Source: Corythucha ciliata (Eukaryota > Arthropoda > Insecta > Hemiptera > Tingidae). Taken from it: a stretch of 64,000 bases of DNA. Below the pieces are notes generated by a model, which was given only the letters and a program-made list of their open reading frames with translations, was not told the DNA's origin and ran no database searches. Within the stretch, counting starts at the first letter, position 1. Every line of letters starts with the position of its first letter. Made by a program: the position numbers and the translations under genes. The stretch covers positions 45,117,253 through 45,181,252 of the forward strand of contig CM075939.1 in the NCBI GenBank assembly GCA_038030265.1. Direction: 5' to 3'. Positions 32,041-44,830 of this stretch are shown piece by piece.

Positions 32041-33620
32041 TTTTGCTCTGAAAATTCAAAAGATTAGGTCACACCAAAAATTCCCCATTTGAGGTTCCAT
32101 TTTTTGTAGGGGTTTGATCCTTTCTGTACCCATTTCAGTGCCTAGTGATAAATTGACGACGTTCTTGTCCAGCGCTGAGTGTACCGGAAGCAACTTTACT
32201 CAATTTGAATGTAAATTGTAATCAGAAACACCAACTTTTGAAGTATTTGGACCAGGGAGACGGAGCGCGCCCAGTGTCATCAAGCAGGCTCAATCATAAG
32301 GCCCCTGCTGTGTACCCCCAGAAACTGACAATTTGCCTGCATACCTATACATTTTTCCGCCTAAAAATACACTTGGACCGATAACGTCCAATTTTATAGC
32401 CACTAAAACGTCACCGTGTCCAAAGAGGCAAACGAGCCGACATCACTGTGAGTCCTCCTCGAATGGCAAACCCACCTCGATTTGTTCCTCCATTTGAATA
32501 TTTGGAAATTTCATAGAAGAAAACGATTATTTAGCCTCCAACTACAGATTTTTTTGTCTATAAGGCCGAGTTCTGGACATTTCCTGCTTTGGAAACAATA
32601 ATTTTGGACACAGTTGAACTAACCAGGCTGAAATACGCGAATTGAGCTGTTTCTATACCAAAGTAAATACTCAACTCTCCAACAAGCATGAGTTGACTAA
32701 AGGAACCAAATTTTCGTCACGAAATTTTGGGGTTCTAGGCCTTCAAATTCCCAAATTTCGTGGATTTGGATCCCAAAGAACACAATATTGTGGGTTTTTT
32801 CACCCAAAATTCCAACAAGGTAGACGTTCGTCATGAAATTGTGGGGTTAGGTCTTTCAATTCCTAAATTTCGTGGATTTGGATCCCAAAGAATCCAATAT
32901 TATGGGATTTTACACCCAAAAAGCTAACATGGTAGACGATTAAGTTGATTCCCGAGTCACCTTCCTCTACTTTATGTTCTTGGTTACATCGATGTCTAGA
33001 AATTGCGGTTTTCACTCCTTTAAACCCAAATTTCGGAAGTTTGACTGTTTAAAAAAATAGTTTGTGGGTTTAGCCCATTCTACATACAAATTTTGTGGAT
33101 TTGGATACCACAGAACCAAATTTCACGGGTTGTACTCAATCGAAAATCCAATTTTATGCAATACCGTGTACCTAGAGTCAATTTCGAGGGTATACGGCCG
33201 TTTCAAAAGCCAGTTTTCATGGACTTGGCAATCACAGAATAGGCAAAAATCCTCTTTCAGCCACAAACTTTGAAGGGGTTGGCCCACTCAAATGTCCAAT
33301 TTCACGGGGTATTAAAAAAGCAATTTCACACGTTTGAGGCATTCATAAAAGCTTTTCCGCGAGTTGGGGTCTTTCGAAGTTCAAACTTCGTGGATTCGGC
33401 ACTTAAAGGGCCCAAATTTTTCTGTGTCGGCTAATTCGAGAACCAATTTCGCCTTTGGCTCCTTAAAAACAAGCATAATTCTGGTGATTTGGCTGTTTTA
33501 ATGCTCACATTTTGTGGATCTCGCTTGTTAGAAACCAATTTCACGGCGTTGGTTCTCAAGACAGATTACTTCACGGATTTCACTCCTTCAAAATTGCAAA
33601 ATCCATGCTTGGTAGTAATT
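32041..33620 (-). repeat. Long family B array, minus orientation
   Basis: CAAATTTCGTGGATTTGG-like blocks followed by ATCCCAAAGAA or similar recur over 1.5 kb from about 32,640. The section near 32,750-32,930 contains two nearly identical runs (CCCAAATTTCGTGGATTTGG versus CCTAAATTTCGTGGATTTGG). The left part (32,041-32,640) is more decayed and includes family D-like blocks. Confidence 0.55.
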
Positions 33621-35700
33621 GGTGCGTGGTGGGAGTGTTAGTTTATAGTGGTACAACAGTACAGACTGAATGGTTTTCAGACAGTTACTTTAGGGTGGAA
33701 TAACCGTTCCTGGTGGACTGTGGTTCATGGAATTTCAGTGGGCGAAATCACCACGTTCGTCGGACAGTCATTTTAACATAATTTCTTGTATCAGACCGTC
33801 AAATTCAGCAATAACATATGACAGTCGGCGTCAGGAACAATATTTCAAGTAAGCAATTCCGGTTTTTTGGACTAGAAAATGCAAGTTTATTCGCCAAATA
33901 ATCGAATCACTTGACTGAATTCCAAAGACAGTCACGAAATAGGCAAATCCGAGGTTTTTCGACACCTCTGAAATTACGCGAAGAGATCATTTTGCTCAAT
34001 TTTGTTAGGCTCGTGCCCCTCGAAGAATTCCTTACATGATTCTCGTCCAACGTGTCATTTTTTTTTTTTTTTTTTTTTTGTGAGCCGTGGCGAAGAAATG
34101 AGAAAAAAACACTGCGAGAATGGTCTTGAAAAACGGACGTTTTTTTGTTCCACCCCGCCAGGGATCGTCATCACATCACACCAACCAGATCCTCTCCGCG
34201 GCCGTTAAAAGTTTTTTTTTTTAAATATAATTTGAAGCGCGCGGAAATCGTGGCAAGTTATATTTTTATCTTTCTCACTCCTCGACTAACAAACTATCCA
34301 TCCTCTCCGTAAAGTCATCGCCTTTTTTCTTCTTCTCGTTCTTCTTCATCATCATCTCCATCATAGTCTTCGTCGTGGCCCGAGTCACGACTTATGAAGC
34401 AAACAACCGAAAAGGCAACGTGTTTACTCGGTCAGGTCCCAAGGGAGGTGAAGATATTCAGTTCTTGACGTCTTTCGCCCGATTAGAATATCGCCTTGTT
34501 TAGTTTTCGTGGGGGTCTTCCTTAAAGGTTACTGTTGGCTGGGTATAGAAAAGCAAATATTACAGAAGAAAGGAAGTCTTTTCAATGCTATTGGGAACAA
34601 ATTTTTCAGGTCGCAACATTTTAATCTTTCGTTGGGGGGGGGGGGTGTTGCAGAGGGGGAAGCGATTGAAAAGTCATCCGTGTGGCTGAATAAGTTGGGA
34701 AAGGGGGTTGCTTTTTAAATGGGATAAATCAGGGAGAGAGAGAAAATTTATTTGTATAAAAGGCTCAGCGGGATATGTGAGGGCTTAAGGGCCCAAAGTC
34801 ATGCAATATGAAAAAGAAAGAAGGAAAAAAAAAATCTTTTTTTTTTGAGACCTAAGACCCCCCTTCCACCCCCTCATCACAAACAAGACCCTTCTTTTCC
34901 AGCTCGTTTTGTATACCTGACTGACAGGTTAATCGGTTCTATCGGTGTTCCCTGCCTCTCTATCTTTCTCTCTCTCTCTACCATTTTGACCATACGTCGA
35001 GTCTTGAAGGAACTATCCTCCCGCACATTGATGGTGAGGGGGGGGGAGAAAACCCACAATACTCCGACATTCTCTTAACACAGGTTGCCGAGTGGGGTAT
35101 CAGGGGGTGGGGGGGGCATCGGTAAGGCGATTAAGTTACGCCGGGGCATGTATGAAAGAATATAACGTGACCCTGTGAGGGTAAGTGAGCAACATAACAC
35201 CATCGGTAAGGAGATAACATTTTTTTTTTCCGAAGCAGAGGATTATTTTTCTTGCGGAGAACCACAAGATTTCCAGGCCACAGATGTCGGAGTACAGGGT
35301 ACCTCGGAGACTGAAATATCGCTTGAAAGAGGTTTACAATTTCTATAAAAAATATCACGTAACACTCAACAAAAAATAATAGTTACTTAATATTATGTTT
35401 ATCAATAACAATGTTTATAATTTGATTCATAATAGAGACGCAAAGCTTTTCGCTTTTTTAAGTATTTCCTGCGTTGAGTCTTAAATTAGCCGTCTCATAC
35501 ACAAAACCCTTCATTTGTTTGGAAAATGAAATCCCTCTTGTAAACGAATTACTCCATAAATACACTGTTCTGTCGATTTAAAAACAAAAAAGATACACCT
35601 TCTTTTGCCCAAGAAAGCAAATAGCTGCTCGAAACAACATGCGACTCCCCCCCCCCCCCACACACACACACTCTTTACGATACGCTAAAATTCTGGATAA
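33621..35700. other. Unassigned intronic or intergenic DNA
   Basis: A T22 run lies at 34,058-34,079, with G-runs near 34,634 and 35,040-35,120 and a C-run followed by a CA microsatellite at 35,647-35,672. Short open frames overlap these simple sequences. No gene or element end was recognised. Confidence 0.4.
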
Positions 35701-36150
35701 ACGTTTTATAGGCGAGCAACTCAGGTTCTAAGTGGAAGGGGTTTGTTTTCTGCTCGAGTAGCCAGTTTCCGGGTTAAAAATTACCAGTTTCGGGCTTTAA
35801 AAATCTATTATTTGAGGCTACATTGTGTGAATATTCAGTTTATGGGTTAAATTTGGCTGTTTCTGTCACTTTTCCTAGCCCCGAATCAATTTTTAGTGTG
35901 CCAAAAGATCGCAAGGAAACCAAAGTTCGTCCAAAACGTGCGATTTTTGTCAATTTTCTTCGGTAAAATGAGATAAACTAAATGTTTGTTACGAAAATTC
36001 GGAATTTCGTGCGTGAAACGTGATATTGAGGTCCAATAACCGGTGATTTTGCCCAAAGAGCAAGGCTATAAACACCACACAAAAGCCCATTCTGAATATA
36101 TATTATGAATATTCGGCCAGGGCCTAATTACTTTACCTTGCAAACTGACG
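35701..36150. repeat. Family D decayed repeats
   Basis: GCCAGTTTCCGGGTTAAAAA, ACCAGTTTCGGGC and CAGTTTATGGGTTAAATT-like blocks occur about every 35-45 bp. They define the D pattern most clearly in this window. Confidence 0.45.
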
Positions 36151-37340
36151 CAGAGTGGTAGAGTTAGGGGGGCCGAGGTGGGCCATCGCCCACCCAATGT
36201 TCCTATTGGGTGGGTAAAAGGTACCTTTTCGCCCCTCCCCCCGCCGCAATATTTTCATCTGATTTTCAACAATATCGTCCAACGATGAGTAATGGTATTT
36301 TCTTAATTTAAACCGCGGATTAGCGCTTTTTCTGCATCTTGTCCACAAAGAAACGGATTTTCTCAATTTAAGCAAGCCTTTTTTCGATATTTTCGCCGCG
36401 AATTAGCACTTTTTCTCAATTTCATCTATGAATTTGCAAATTGGTCGCAACTTCTCTCAAATTTTTCTCCATTTTACTGTCGTAAAATTGGCACTAGAAG
36501 CCGATGAATTGGCATGTTTTCAGCTTAAGCCGCCAGCCAGTGTTTTCCTCCATTTAAGCAGTGAATTTGTACATATTCCCGATATAGCGATTTAGCCATT
36601 TTTGTCTTTTTTTAAGCCGCAATTTTGTGCTTTTCCTCTATTTTGGACGCAAAATTGGCTCAAGAAGCCTCGAATTGGCATTTTACTCAATTTGATAGCG
36701 TCGAATGAGCGTTTTTCCCACACTTTACCCGTAAATTAGCTGTTTTTCTCAATTTCATTTGTGTATTACTGATTTTTTTTCCATTTTAGCTTTTCATCAG
36801 CGATTTTTCTCAATTTCGTAATAGCATAATAGTTCATTTTATCAGTATTAAATGCGAAGCACAGTGTTTTTATCCCGTGAATTAGAGACTTTTCCTAATT
36901 GTAGTCCTAATTATTTCAGTTTTATCTGTGAAATAACACTTTCCCGTAAAGTGTCGATTTTGTGTGTGAATTAGCGCTCTTTCTTCATATTATCCATGAA
37001 TTAGCGTTTTTTCTCAATTTCAGCTGCACAGCTGCGTTGTTACCCCTCAAATTATCGACTTTTTTAGTTTTACAATTCTAGCCGAGAGTAGCGACCTTTC
37101 TCTTATCTATTTCAGTCTCAAATTTGGCTTCAGAAGTCGTGAATTGGCTTTGAATTTTTTTTAGTTTTTTTTTTTTTCAAGTTTGAGCTTTGAATTGGCA
37201 CATTTTCACGATTTTATCTGCGAGTTAGCGATTTTTTTCAATTTTAGCCGTGATTTAGCGCTTTTTATCCAGTGAATTAGGGACTTTTCTTAATTTCAGC
37301 CGTGAATTAGCACTTTTCCTCAGTCTGACTGAGGACTGAA
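36151..37340 (+). mobile_element. Family A element, plus orientation, probably truncated at the right
   Basis: The stretch opens with CAGAGTGGTAGAG and a GC-rich subterminal GGGGGGCCGAGGTGGGCC, as other copies do. It then gives about 1 kb of 30-bp units that match 21,290-22,260 in reverse complement. The 8 bp before it (AACTGACG) were not found at the other side, and no right terminus is visible before the LTR-like sequences at 37,440. The internal landmark AGTCTCAAATTTGGCTTC is shared with the inverted copy. Confidence 0.6.
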
Positions 37341-37439
37341 TGAAAATGAAGAAGGAAAAAGAAACACATTTGAAAAAGAAAGGGTTCACTTCTTTTTAAA
37401 AACGAGGGAGTGGAAAAATGTTCCTCGACAGAAGTCAAT

Positions 37440-37736
37440 TGGTCGACTACGTTTCTATCCGCGACATCGTTACTGGTCTTGCTTCACACGACAGTGTTTT
37501 CTTTGTTTCACGGCAACGTTTGCCGCTCTCTCATTGCCAGTCACGTGTAAGGAGCTATACGAAGGACATCCAAGGTTCAGCACTTCGATCGGAGGATCCC
37601 GACGCATCATTATCTCTTCTCCTCAAGTTTTCATTTAAATGGATTATTCAAGAATTGTATAAATTAATCAAAAACAATATTTTCGGTTCCATCCAAATTT
37701 TAATAAAAATCAAGATAAAAAAAAAGATAATAAAAT
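37440..37736 (+). repeat. LTR-like sequence, plus orientation
   Basis: This 297-bp stretch (starting TGGTCGACTACG) is repeated in reverse complement at 37,780-38,056 with small indels. A retroelement-type primer-binding site follows it directly at 37,737, which is why I call it an LTR. It ends in an A-rich stretch rather than in CA, so the exact border is uncertain. Confidence 0.6.
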
Positions 37737-37768
37737 TGGCGCCCGAGCAGGGACCCGAACCCTGGGCC
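37737..37768 (+). other. tRNA-Lys-type primer-binding site with extended tRNA match
   Basis: TGGCGCCCGAGCAGGGAC (37,737-37,754) is complementary to the 3' end of a lysine tRNA (UUU type) at 17 of 18 positions as I recall that tRNA. The match continues to 37,768: in reverse complement one reads CAGGG, TTCGGGT, CCCTG, a complete T arm, then CTCGGGCG and CCA. Normal primer-binding sites stop after about 18 bases. The extra stretch means that more of the tRNA was copied or that a tRNA fragment was captured. Confidence 0.65.
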
Positions 37769-37779
37769 TTTTTTTTATA

Positions 37780-38056
37780 TATTTGTCCTTTTTTTATTAT
37801 TGATTTTTAATAATTTGGATGAAAACTAAAAATGTTGTTTTTGAGTAATTTATACAATTCTGCGTCAACGATGCGTACAATGATGCGTCGGGATCCTCCG
37901 ATCGAGGAGCTGAATCTTGGATGTCCTTCGTATAGCTCCTTACACGTGACTGCTGACTGGAAATGAAAGAGCGGTAAACGTTGCCGTGAAACAAAGAAAA
38001 CACTGACGTGTGCAGCAAGACCGGTACGATGTCGCGGGTAGAAACGTCGTCTGCCA
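37780..38056 (-). repeat. LTR-like sequence, inverted copy
   Basis: Read on the minus strand it starts TGGCAGACGACG and tracks the left copy through GGAGCTATACGAAGGACATC and GATCGGAGGATCCCGACGC. It has a short insertion and diverges most in its A-rich end. The two copies face each other tail to tail across the primer-binding site, leaving no room for coding DNA. No target duplication was seen at the outer ends. Confidence 0.65.
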
Positions 38057-41000
38057 ATGGTGGGGTGTCACGCTCTATGGTCCACCCTTAGGCGCCATTA
38101 ATACTCTTGGAGCGTCACACTGCACCGTTAGTCCTAAGAATCTGATTGGCTTGATTGTAAAACGTGAATTTAGATCGATAAACCGCGAATTTTCATTTTT
38201 AAGAACCCCACATTTTCCTAAAGAAAGGTCCCATGACACTTCTAAAAGGATGAAAAACTGTCAAATCTGCCCTGTTATCTGATTAGATGGTTGTTATGCT
38301 TTTTTTTACAGTCCTGAAATATGTCGCACCGGCAAACTAAGCTCAGAAACAAATTATTTGACCACGAACTACTCGGTTTCTGGTCGTAAGTAATCCCAAG
38401 GTCCTGACCACGCTTGTCTGGAGTGGCGGGCTGCTTCCTCGGTGGTCCTCGGACACCTATTTTTCCGTGAAATTCTCAAATTATCTATTCATTCAATTCC
38501 ATCAACCTCGTAAAATGACGTGCTTTAAGGCTCTAGACTGTCACTGCTTGTTATACGGTCTCGCCCCTTGATACACCAGACAGTTATTCATTCGATCGCA
38601 TGTGATGTTAACTCCGGTCGAGACACGTTGATCACATATTTCTAAATCACTTTTCCCCTAACCGTAATTTGTAGCTTTTTCAGGTATAGCTTTGTTGTTT
38701 TAAGTCTCGAGGGTGACGTGAACAGAGAGAGTGAGAGAGAGAGAGAAAAGTTGACCTGAAGATGACTCTGCGATTAGGGGAACGCTCAATCATGAGTGTT
38801 GCTAGGAGATAGAAAAAAAAAGTTTGACCTGTTAAGTAAACAAAAGGTCCAAACCATAGGAGGAGAAAGGATAGGACAGTTTCTAATTATCGAATGTTTG
38901 TATTTCCTAGGAAAAGAAACGGAAAACACAGAATCAACATTCGATTTCTGGTTATATCGAACGCGTTAAATATGGATTTTCATAAACAAGTGTGGTTTTA
39001 AAGTGGATTGGGAAATCAAAACAGTTTACGCTTTTGTCGGGAGCTAGCCTGATGGACCTCGAAAATATTTATAAGATATCCGGAATTTGTACGAACTGTT
39101 TTTAGACTGGATAACACTCCTATGGAGAGAGATTTAATTGCTTTTGGGGGCAGCCCTTATAGAAATTAAATTATTATTTTACCTTACATCTCTTCCGCTC
39201 TTATTGATGCTGAAACGAGGGGGAAAAAAGTAAAACAAAAATCCCCCTCAACAGCGTAATCTGAGCCCTTTTCAATCCTCTCTCACTCAAAAAAAGCTTT
39301 TGTACTTCTCCCGACAACACCTTCGGCCCTTTTTGTTGACACCTCTTTTGATTTTTTTCGCAGACCTCTCTCTTCCTCTTTTCATTCAGAATTTACACGC
39401 CCTTTTTCATTCGGACGGGCTTCCCTTTCAAGTATTTTTCCTCTTCATCCTCTCCACCTCGCACCATCATCACACTTTATCCTTTTGAAATGACGCTGAT
39501 ATTCGGTGCACTCGTTCGGTGTTCCACACCAGACTACACCCCCCCCCTCCATCCACCAACCGGCACCACCGCCGTGGATCTATCAATCATAAGTTCAACG
39601 AGTTGTAAAGGAAAAAACGCGAAAATTGCTCGACCAATTTTCCATTGCCTCGCTTTTTTCGGTTTACTTTTTGACGGTGCGGTATCTCCCACTTTGGAGT
39701 GAGAGGGAGTGAAGAGCAGAACAAAACGCGCTTTCTTTAATCTTTTTCTTTTCTTTTTTTTACGGCCAAGACTGATTTTTCTGTCAATCATTTCATGTGC
39801 GGCGGATCTTCGCTTATCTTTCAACTTGTGACTGTGACGCCACTTGTGTAAAGGTTGCGGGGGTGGGGGTGGGGGAGTAATTTTCCAGTTGAAAAGATGT
39901 TCGTGAGAGGAGTTAAAACTTGTGGTTCTCTCGAAATTCTGTTCTGTTACGAGGTGAAATGCATTTTATTCGTCAATTTACTCTCAAAAATGTTGTTGTG
40001 GTTGGAAAGGGGGCTTATTACGTCGAACGGAGCAATGCGTGAATGTCGTATTTCTACTTAACAATTGGTTTAATGAGGGCCTTAGGCATTATTTACACTA
40101 GCAAATAACTTGTTAGCGAGAGGAGAAGGAATATTTATAAAAGAATGGAAGAGTTTAGCGGTTTTCTTCACGTCTGAACCATAGAACCCAGAGATTCAGG
40201 TGTAAAACCCTTTATTTTCTAAAAGCTCGTTTTCAAATGTATGCATAACGCGCGTGGCCAGACCACCGTCTAGGTCGTTGTCGTGTATCCTTCCCACCCT
40301 CCGCTCCACAAATCTTTAAGTTATCGAGCACCGGTAACCCCGACCCCCACCCACGCCATAGCCATTGTGAGAAAAAAAAAAAAAAACTCTGGCCATTCCG
40401 AGAGGTTCTTTTGCCTTGTTCATGGCAATAAATTGATTCTAGATGGGTGGAAGATAGTGGGAGTAGGAATTTCTTCTCTCCCTTCTTTCTTTTCTTTTTT
40501 AGGGCCTCAAGAAAGAGAACAATACAGGATCGAAGTTAATAGCACCCCCCCCACCACCTCTTCACGGTAACCCACACCGTTTCGTATTCTTAAAAACCAG
40601 AGTGCAATCTGCAGCATGCATCTCGGTCGACACTACACAAGGGCACATACACTGCGAAGTCCTTCTTTCTTTTCTTTTTTTTTATTCTTTTCTTTTCACT
40701 CTCTCATCTCATTTTTTATTTTTCTTCGCGAGCTCGTTAGCATCCAGCTGAGCGTGTTAGAACTTCCTCCCCTCCCCCCTCTCTCACAGTCTTTTACCAA
40801 CAACTTATACCCCAACCGTTGTCCATGGTGTGTCGACGACCAAAGATACGGTCGCGCGCGAAGTTTACTGGGAGTCAGAGGGGCGGGGAAGGTTGTTCAG
40901 CAAGTCCATAAGTTTTCTCTTCGTTGACATGATAAACTACTTGATCAAAGTTTGATATTAAAAAGTACACGGCGCTGGAAAATGTCTTCAGGCATTTCGA

Positions 41001-42050
41001 ATAATAAATATTTTCAGATTTATCGCTATTTAGAGGGGAACCAGCACTTTTTAACATATGGGCGTCCTTTTTTTTTTATCCTGACCTGGACCCCTCCCCC
41101 ACAACACACGCACAAACATGATAAGTGGAAAAACTTCTCCCAGTCCGAGGAAGACAGCGGGAGGTCCTGAATCTTTCGAGACACCTCCTGTTGAGGATCC
41201 AAAAAAGAAAGATGGCCAGACCCCTGTTGTTAGTACAAGGAACGTCTCTTTCCCTCCCTAGTTGTGTTATGGAGAGTATGTGAAACCATTCGGGAAAGGA
41301 AAAACAAGCGTAGGAAGGGATGGAGAGGCAATAGAAAGAACGATCAATTCAAGCAGGAGGTTGTTTAGACTCCATGCCAGATGTCCATTAATCTCTCAAG
41401 CCTCCTTTAACTTTTTAAGGTCATTGTGAAATCTCAAATGGAAGGCAACTTTAGGTCATCATTGAAAACACTATGGAGAACACATTGCGTAAATAGATCT
41501 CAACAAACGACAAAAAAACGTGGAGGAGAAGAAGAAAAAAAGCCGGGTAGCCTCTTCAACTGTCAGAAACGATTTTCTCGGTGAGTCTTCAGTCTTAACA
41601 AGTATAGCCCTCCCCCCCCCCTCACAACTAAAACACCATCACAGGGGTAAAATCTGCCTCCGGGTGGTGTTAAAGAAGGCGATGAAGGGATTGAGAGGTT
41701 GTGGTGTTTCGGTGGGGTGTGAGGGGGAGCTGTGTGAGAAGAGAAAACGAGAAAGATGCATAGTACGTGAAGGCACGGATTGACATGTGCACGTCTTTCG
41801 TGAGTGAGAGAGAAAGAGTGAGCCCCCTTCCACCCCTGCAGACTGATTCACGAAGCTTCACACCATCCTCCTTAGAACTTCAACACGGAACACGCTTCCC
41901 CCCGTGTCATTAACATTCTATTGCCTTGAAATTCTCTCGTATAAATATTTCAGCACTTCAATTTGGAGCTTCGTGACTCACAGTTTTAATATCATAAAAT
42001 CCTACTTGGCGGTGTAGGAGCCCAAGATATTTGCAATAAACTAATTATTC
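38057..42050. other. Unassigned, largely unique DNA
   Basis: A short inverted repeat (GTGTCACGCTC near 38,066 and GAGCGTCACAC near 38,108) lies just beyond the LTR-like pair. The rest is AT-rich unique sequence with GA microsatellite (about 38,727-38,747), T-runs and A-runs. It lacks family A-D arrays, unlike its flanks. Several open frames of 60-100 codons are present, none with a domain. Confidence 0.4.
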
Positions 42051-42528
42051 GGCCCCTAATAGCGCTACAGTTTGGCTTTAGAATGCCAGCGGGTTCGTCC
42101 CTCGACATCATATCCCGATGGAACGGGTTTCTTCCACAATTTTACACACTGGTGTAAACGCTGCAAAAGACTTGGCCCCGTAGAAGCTGTCGGCTAAAGG
42201 TGACAATTTCCCCCACGGCCACGGACCGCCAGTTTCTACAGGTTTTGCGACCAAAAAAACAAAATGACGGGCCTAATCTCACAAGTTTGAAGGTGTCCTA
42301 CGTCACTCCTACTAACTATAGGCGACCATTGTCCAGAAATAGTCGATTTTATCCTATAGATACCTAAAATTTATCCCAGAAATATAATATTTTGCCCCAG
42401 AACTTGAGTACTCCCGGACCGCACCCTCACATTAAGCGATTGAATTGGCTATAACTGCATAATTTTGGCTCTGTACAATTCCGAAAACGAAAAAAATGCG
42501 ACAATCGAGTCATTTTCACTATTTGAAC
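42051..42528. repeat. Family D-like decayed repeats
   Basis: CCAGTTTCTACAGG, TCCAGAAATAGTCGA and CCCAGAACTTGAG-type blocks are spaced irregularly. They lead into a family A element. Confidence 0.4.
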
Positions 42529-44830
42529 CAATGCTTACCGTGGATCGGGGCGCGAATTCTCTACGAGGCCCCATTGTACCTATATCTGAATAAACAAGCA
42601 GTATAAAATTGTCACGCATAGCGTTATACTATTATGGGTTTTTCTTACTTTAAGCCGCAAATCAGCGCTTTCCCTCGTTTTTATCCAGAAAATTACCGAT
42701 TTTTCTCAATTTTTAGCCGCTGATTAGCGACTTTTCACAATTTCATGTTTACAGCGTCGTGAAATTGGCTTCAAAAGCAGTGAATTGGCATTTTGCCCAA
42801 TTTTAGCCGCGACAGAGCTCTTTTCTACATTTCCCCCCCCAAAATAGAGCTTCTTCTCAATTTCATCGACGAATTAGCAATTTTTCACCATCATGTTAGC
42901 TATTTATCAGCGATTTTTCCCAATTTTATTGGTGAATTTGCGGGGTTTCTCAATTTTAAACACGAGTCAGTGTTTTTATCCCCAAATTAGCGATTTTATT
43001 CAATTTTAGTCATGAATTAGCGTTTTTAAACCCTTTTTTTCTCTAATTTTGCCGTGAATTAGCGCCTTTTCTCACTCCTACCCGTGAATTAGCTATTTCC
43101 AACAATCAATGATTTTGCATTTTTCACCATTTTTACCGCTAATTAGCGCTTTTGCTAGTTTTATTCGTGAATTAGGGCTTTCTAACAATTGAAGCCGTGG
43201 ATTAGAATTTTTTTAAAAATAGTAGCCGCGATTGAACCATTTCTCCGCACTTTTCCAGAAAATTAGCCCTTTTGTTTAGGCCGGTCGTCCACTGGAGGCG
43301 TTTTCGAGCGAAACTACTGCGAAGCCTGCAGTAGACGATGTCACACATTCAATTTGAGTCCTTGGGTTGAAAGCTCGTTGTAGCGCTGCTCAAAAACGCT
43401 GCCACAGAGACAACCATCCTTAATTTCATCTGTGAATTTGTAATTTTTTACCAATAGCAGCAGTTTCTCAGCGATTTTTCTCAATTTTCATCTTCGAATC
43501 AGTGTTTTTATTTCATGAGTTAGCGATTTTTCTCAATTTTAGCTTTATTTTAGTCGCGAAAAAGGGTTTTTTGCCGCAAATTAGTGAATTTTTGTTTTTC
43601 AATTCTTTTTCGCAGGTTCTTTCCACGAGTCAGCGGGTTTTCTCTATTTCAGCCGAGAATTTACGATTTTTCCCATATATCTGTCCATTAATTACTCATG
43701 TTTCTCCATTTTAGCACTGAATTAGCGTTTCGACCAATTTTAGCGCTGAAAAAGTGTTTCAACCAATTTTACCCACGAATTAAACGCTTTCTCGCAATTT
43801 TAGCCACTAAGTAGAGTCCACTAATTAGCGATTTTGATCAATTTGTGAATATGACTAAGTGTTTTTCCTTATTTTTTACCGCTAATTAGCGCTTTTTCTG
43901 TTTCATCCGCCAGTTATAGATTGTTGTCTCAAAACAGTGTATTATAATCCTTCAAACTAGCGACTTTTTCCAATTTTAGCCCCAATTCAGCGTGTTTTTT
44001 CTCTACGTTAGCTCCGAATTCTCCGCCTTTTCCCCGTAAATTTAATATTTTGATTAATTTTAGCCCCGAAATTAGCGTTTTTACTCATTTTAGCCGGGAT
44101 CTATGCGAGTAGCAATTAATAATTAACAATTGGTAATTGTTAATTACCAAATTTTTTAACCATTTGAGCAGTTAAATATCAGCGATTTTTCTTAATTTTG
44201 TGCGTGATTGAGCGCTTTTTCTCTATTTTAGCCACTTAATTAGCGATTTTACTAAAATTTTTGTGTTTTAAATTCTAGCAGCGGTTCAGCGGGTTTCCTT
44301 CATTTCAGCCGAATTATCATTTCTACCCGTAAATTATCGCCACTTTTCTTAATTTTGGCCCCAAATTAGCGTTTTTCTCAATTTTTGTCCACGAACGAAC
44401 ATTTTCCATCTGTTTTTAGCCATGAAATAGCGTTATAATCCCACGAATTAGCTATTTTTCCCGGTGTTTTACCCAATATTTAGTGTTTTTCCTAATTGTT
44501 GCCCGTAATAACATATTTTTCTAGATTTCATTCGCTACATAGTGGCTTTTATCGTTTGTAGTTGTGAAGTAGTGTGAACTAGTGATTTTATTTCAATTTT
44601 CCCCCCAATTTGAGCCGCTAATTATCAAATTTGCTCACTTCTATCCGTAAATTAGCTATATTTCACTACCTCTTAACCCCAAATCAGCGTTTTACTCAAT
44701 TTTAAACCGCGATTTCAGTCTTACTAATATAATATCTATAATGTCCAATGACTATTCATTTCGTATCAGCGATTTATTCTAAATTTTGAGGAGTTGCATC
44801 GAGAAACCGCGAATTAGCGCATTATTGTTT
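42529..44830 (+). mobile_element. Large family A element, plus orientation, right end unresolved
   Basis: About 2.2 kb of 30-bp units carry GAATTAGCG cores. The left end CAATGCTTACCG followed by GGATCGGGGC and GAGGCCCC parallels the left end of the 52,441 element (CACTGGCGGACC, then GGGGCCC and GAGGCCCC). The right terminus and the duplicate of ATTTGAAC (42,521-42,528) were not found. Around 43,276-43,400 a non-array insert (GGTCGTCCACTGGAGGCG) interrupts the units. An AT-rich palindrome AATTAACAATT/AATTGTTAATT lies near 44,114-44,142. Confidence 0.6.

Noticed and set aside
37418..37810. 130-codon open frame on the plus strand
   Set aside because: It runs through the LTR-like sequence and the primer-binding site, so the translation is accidental.
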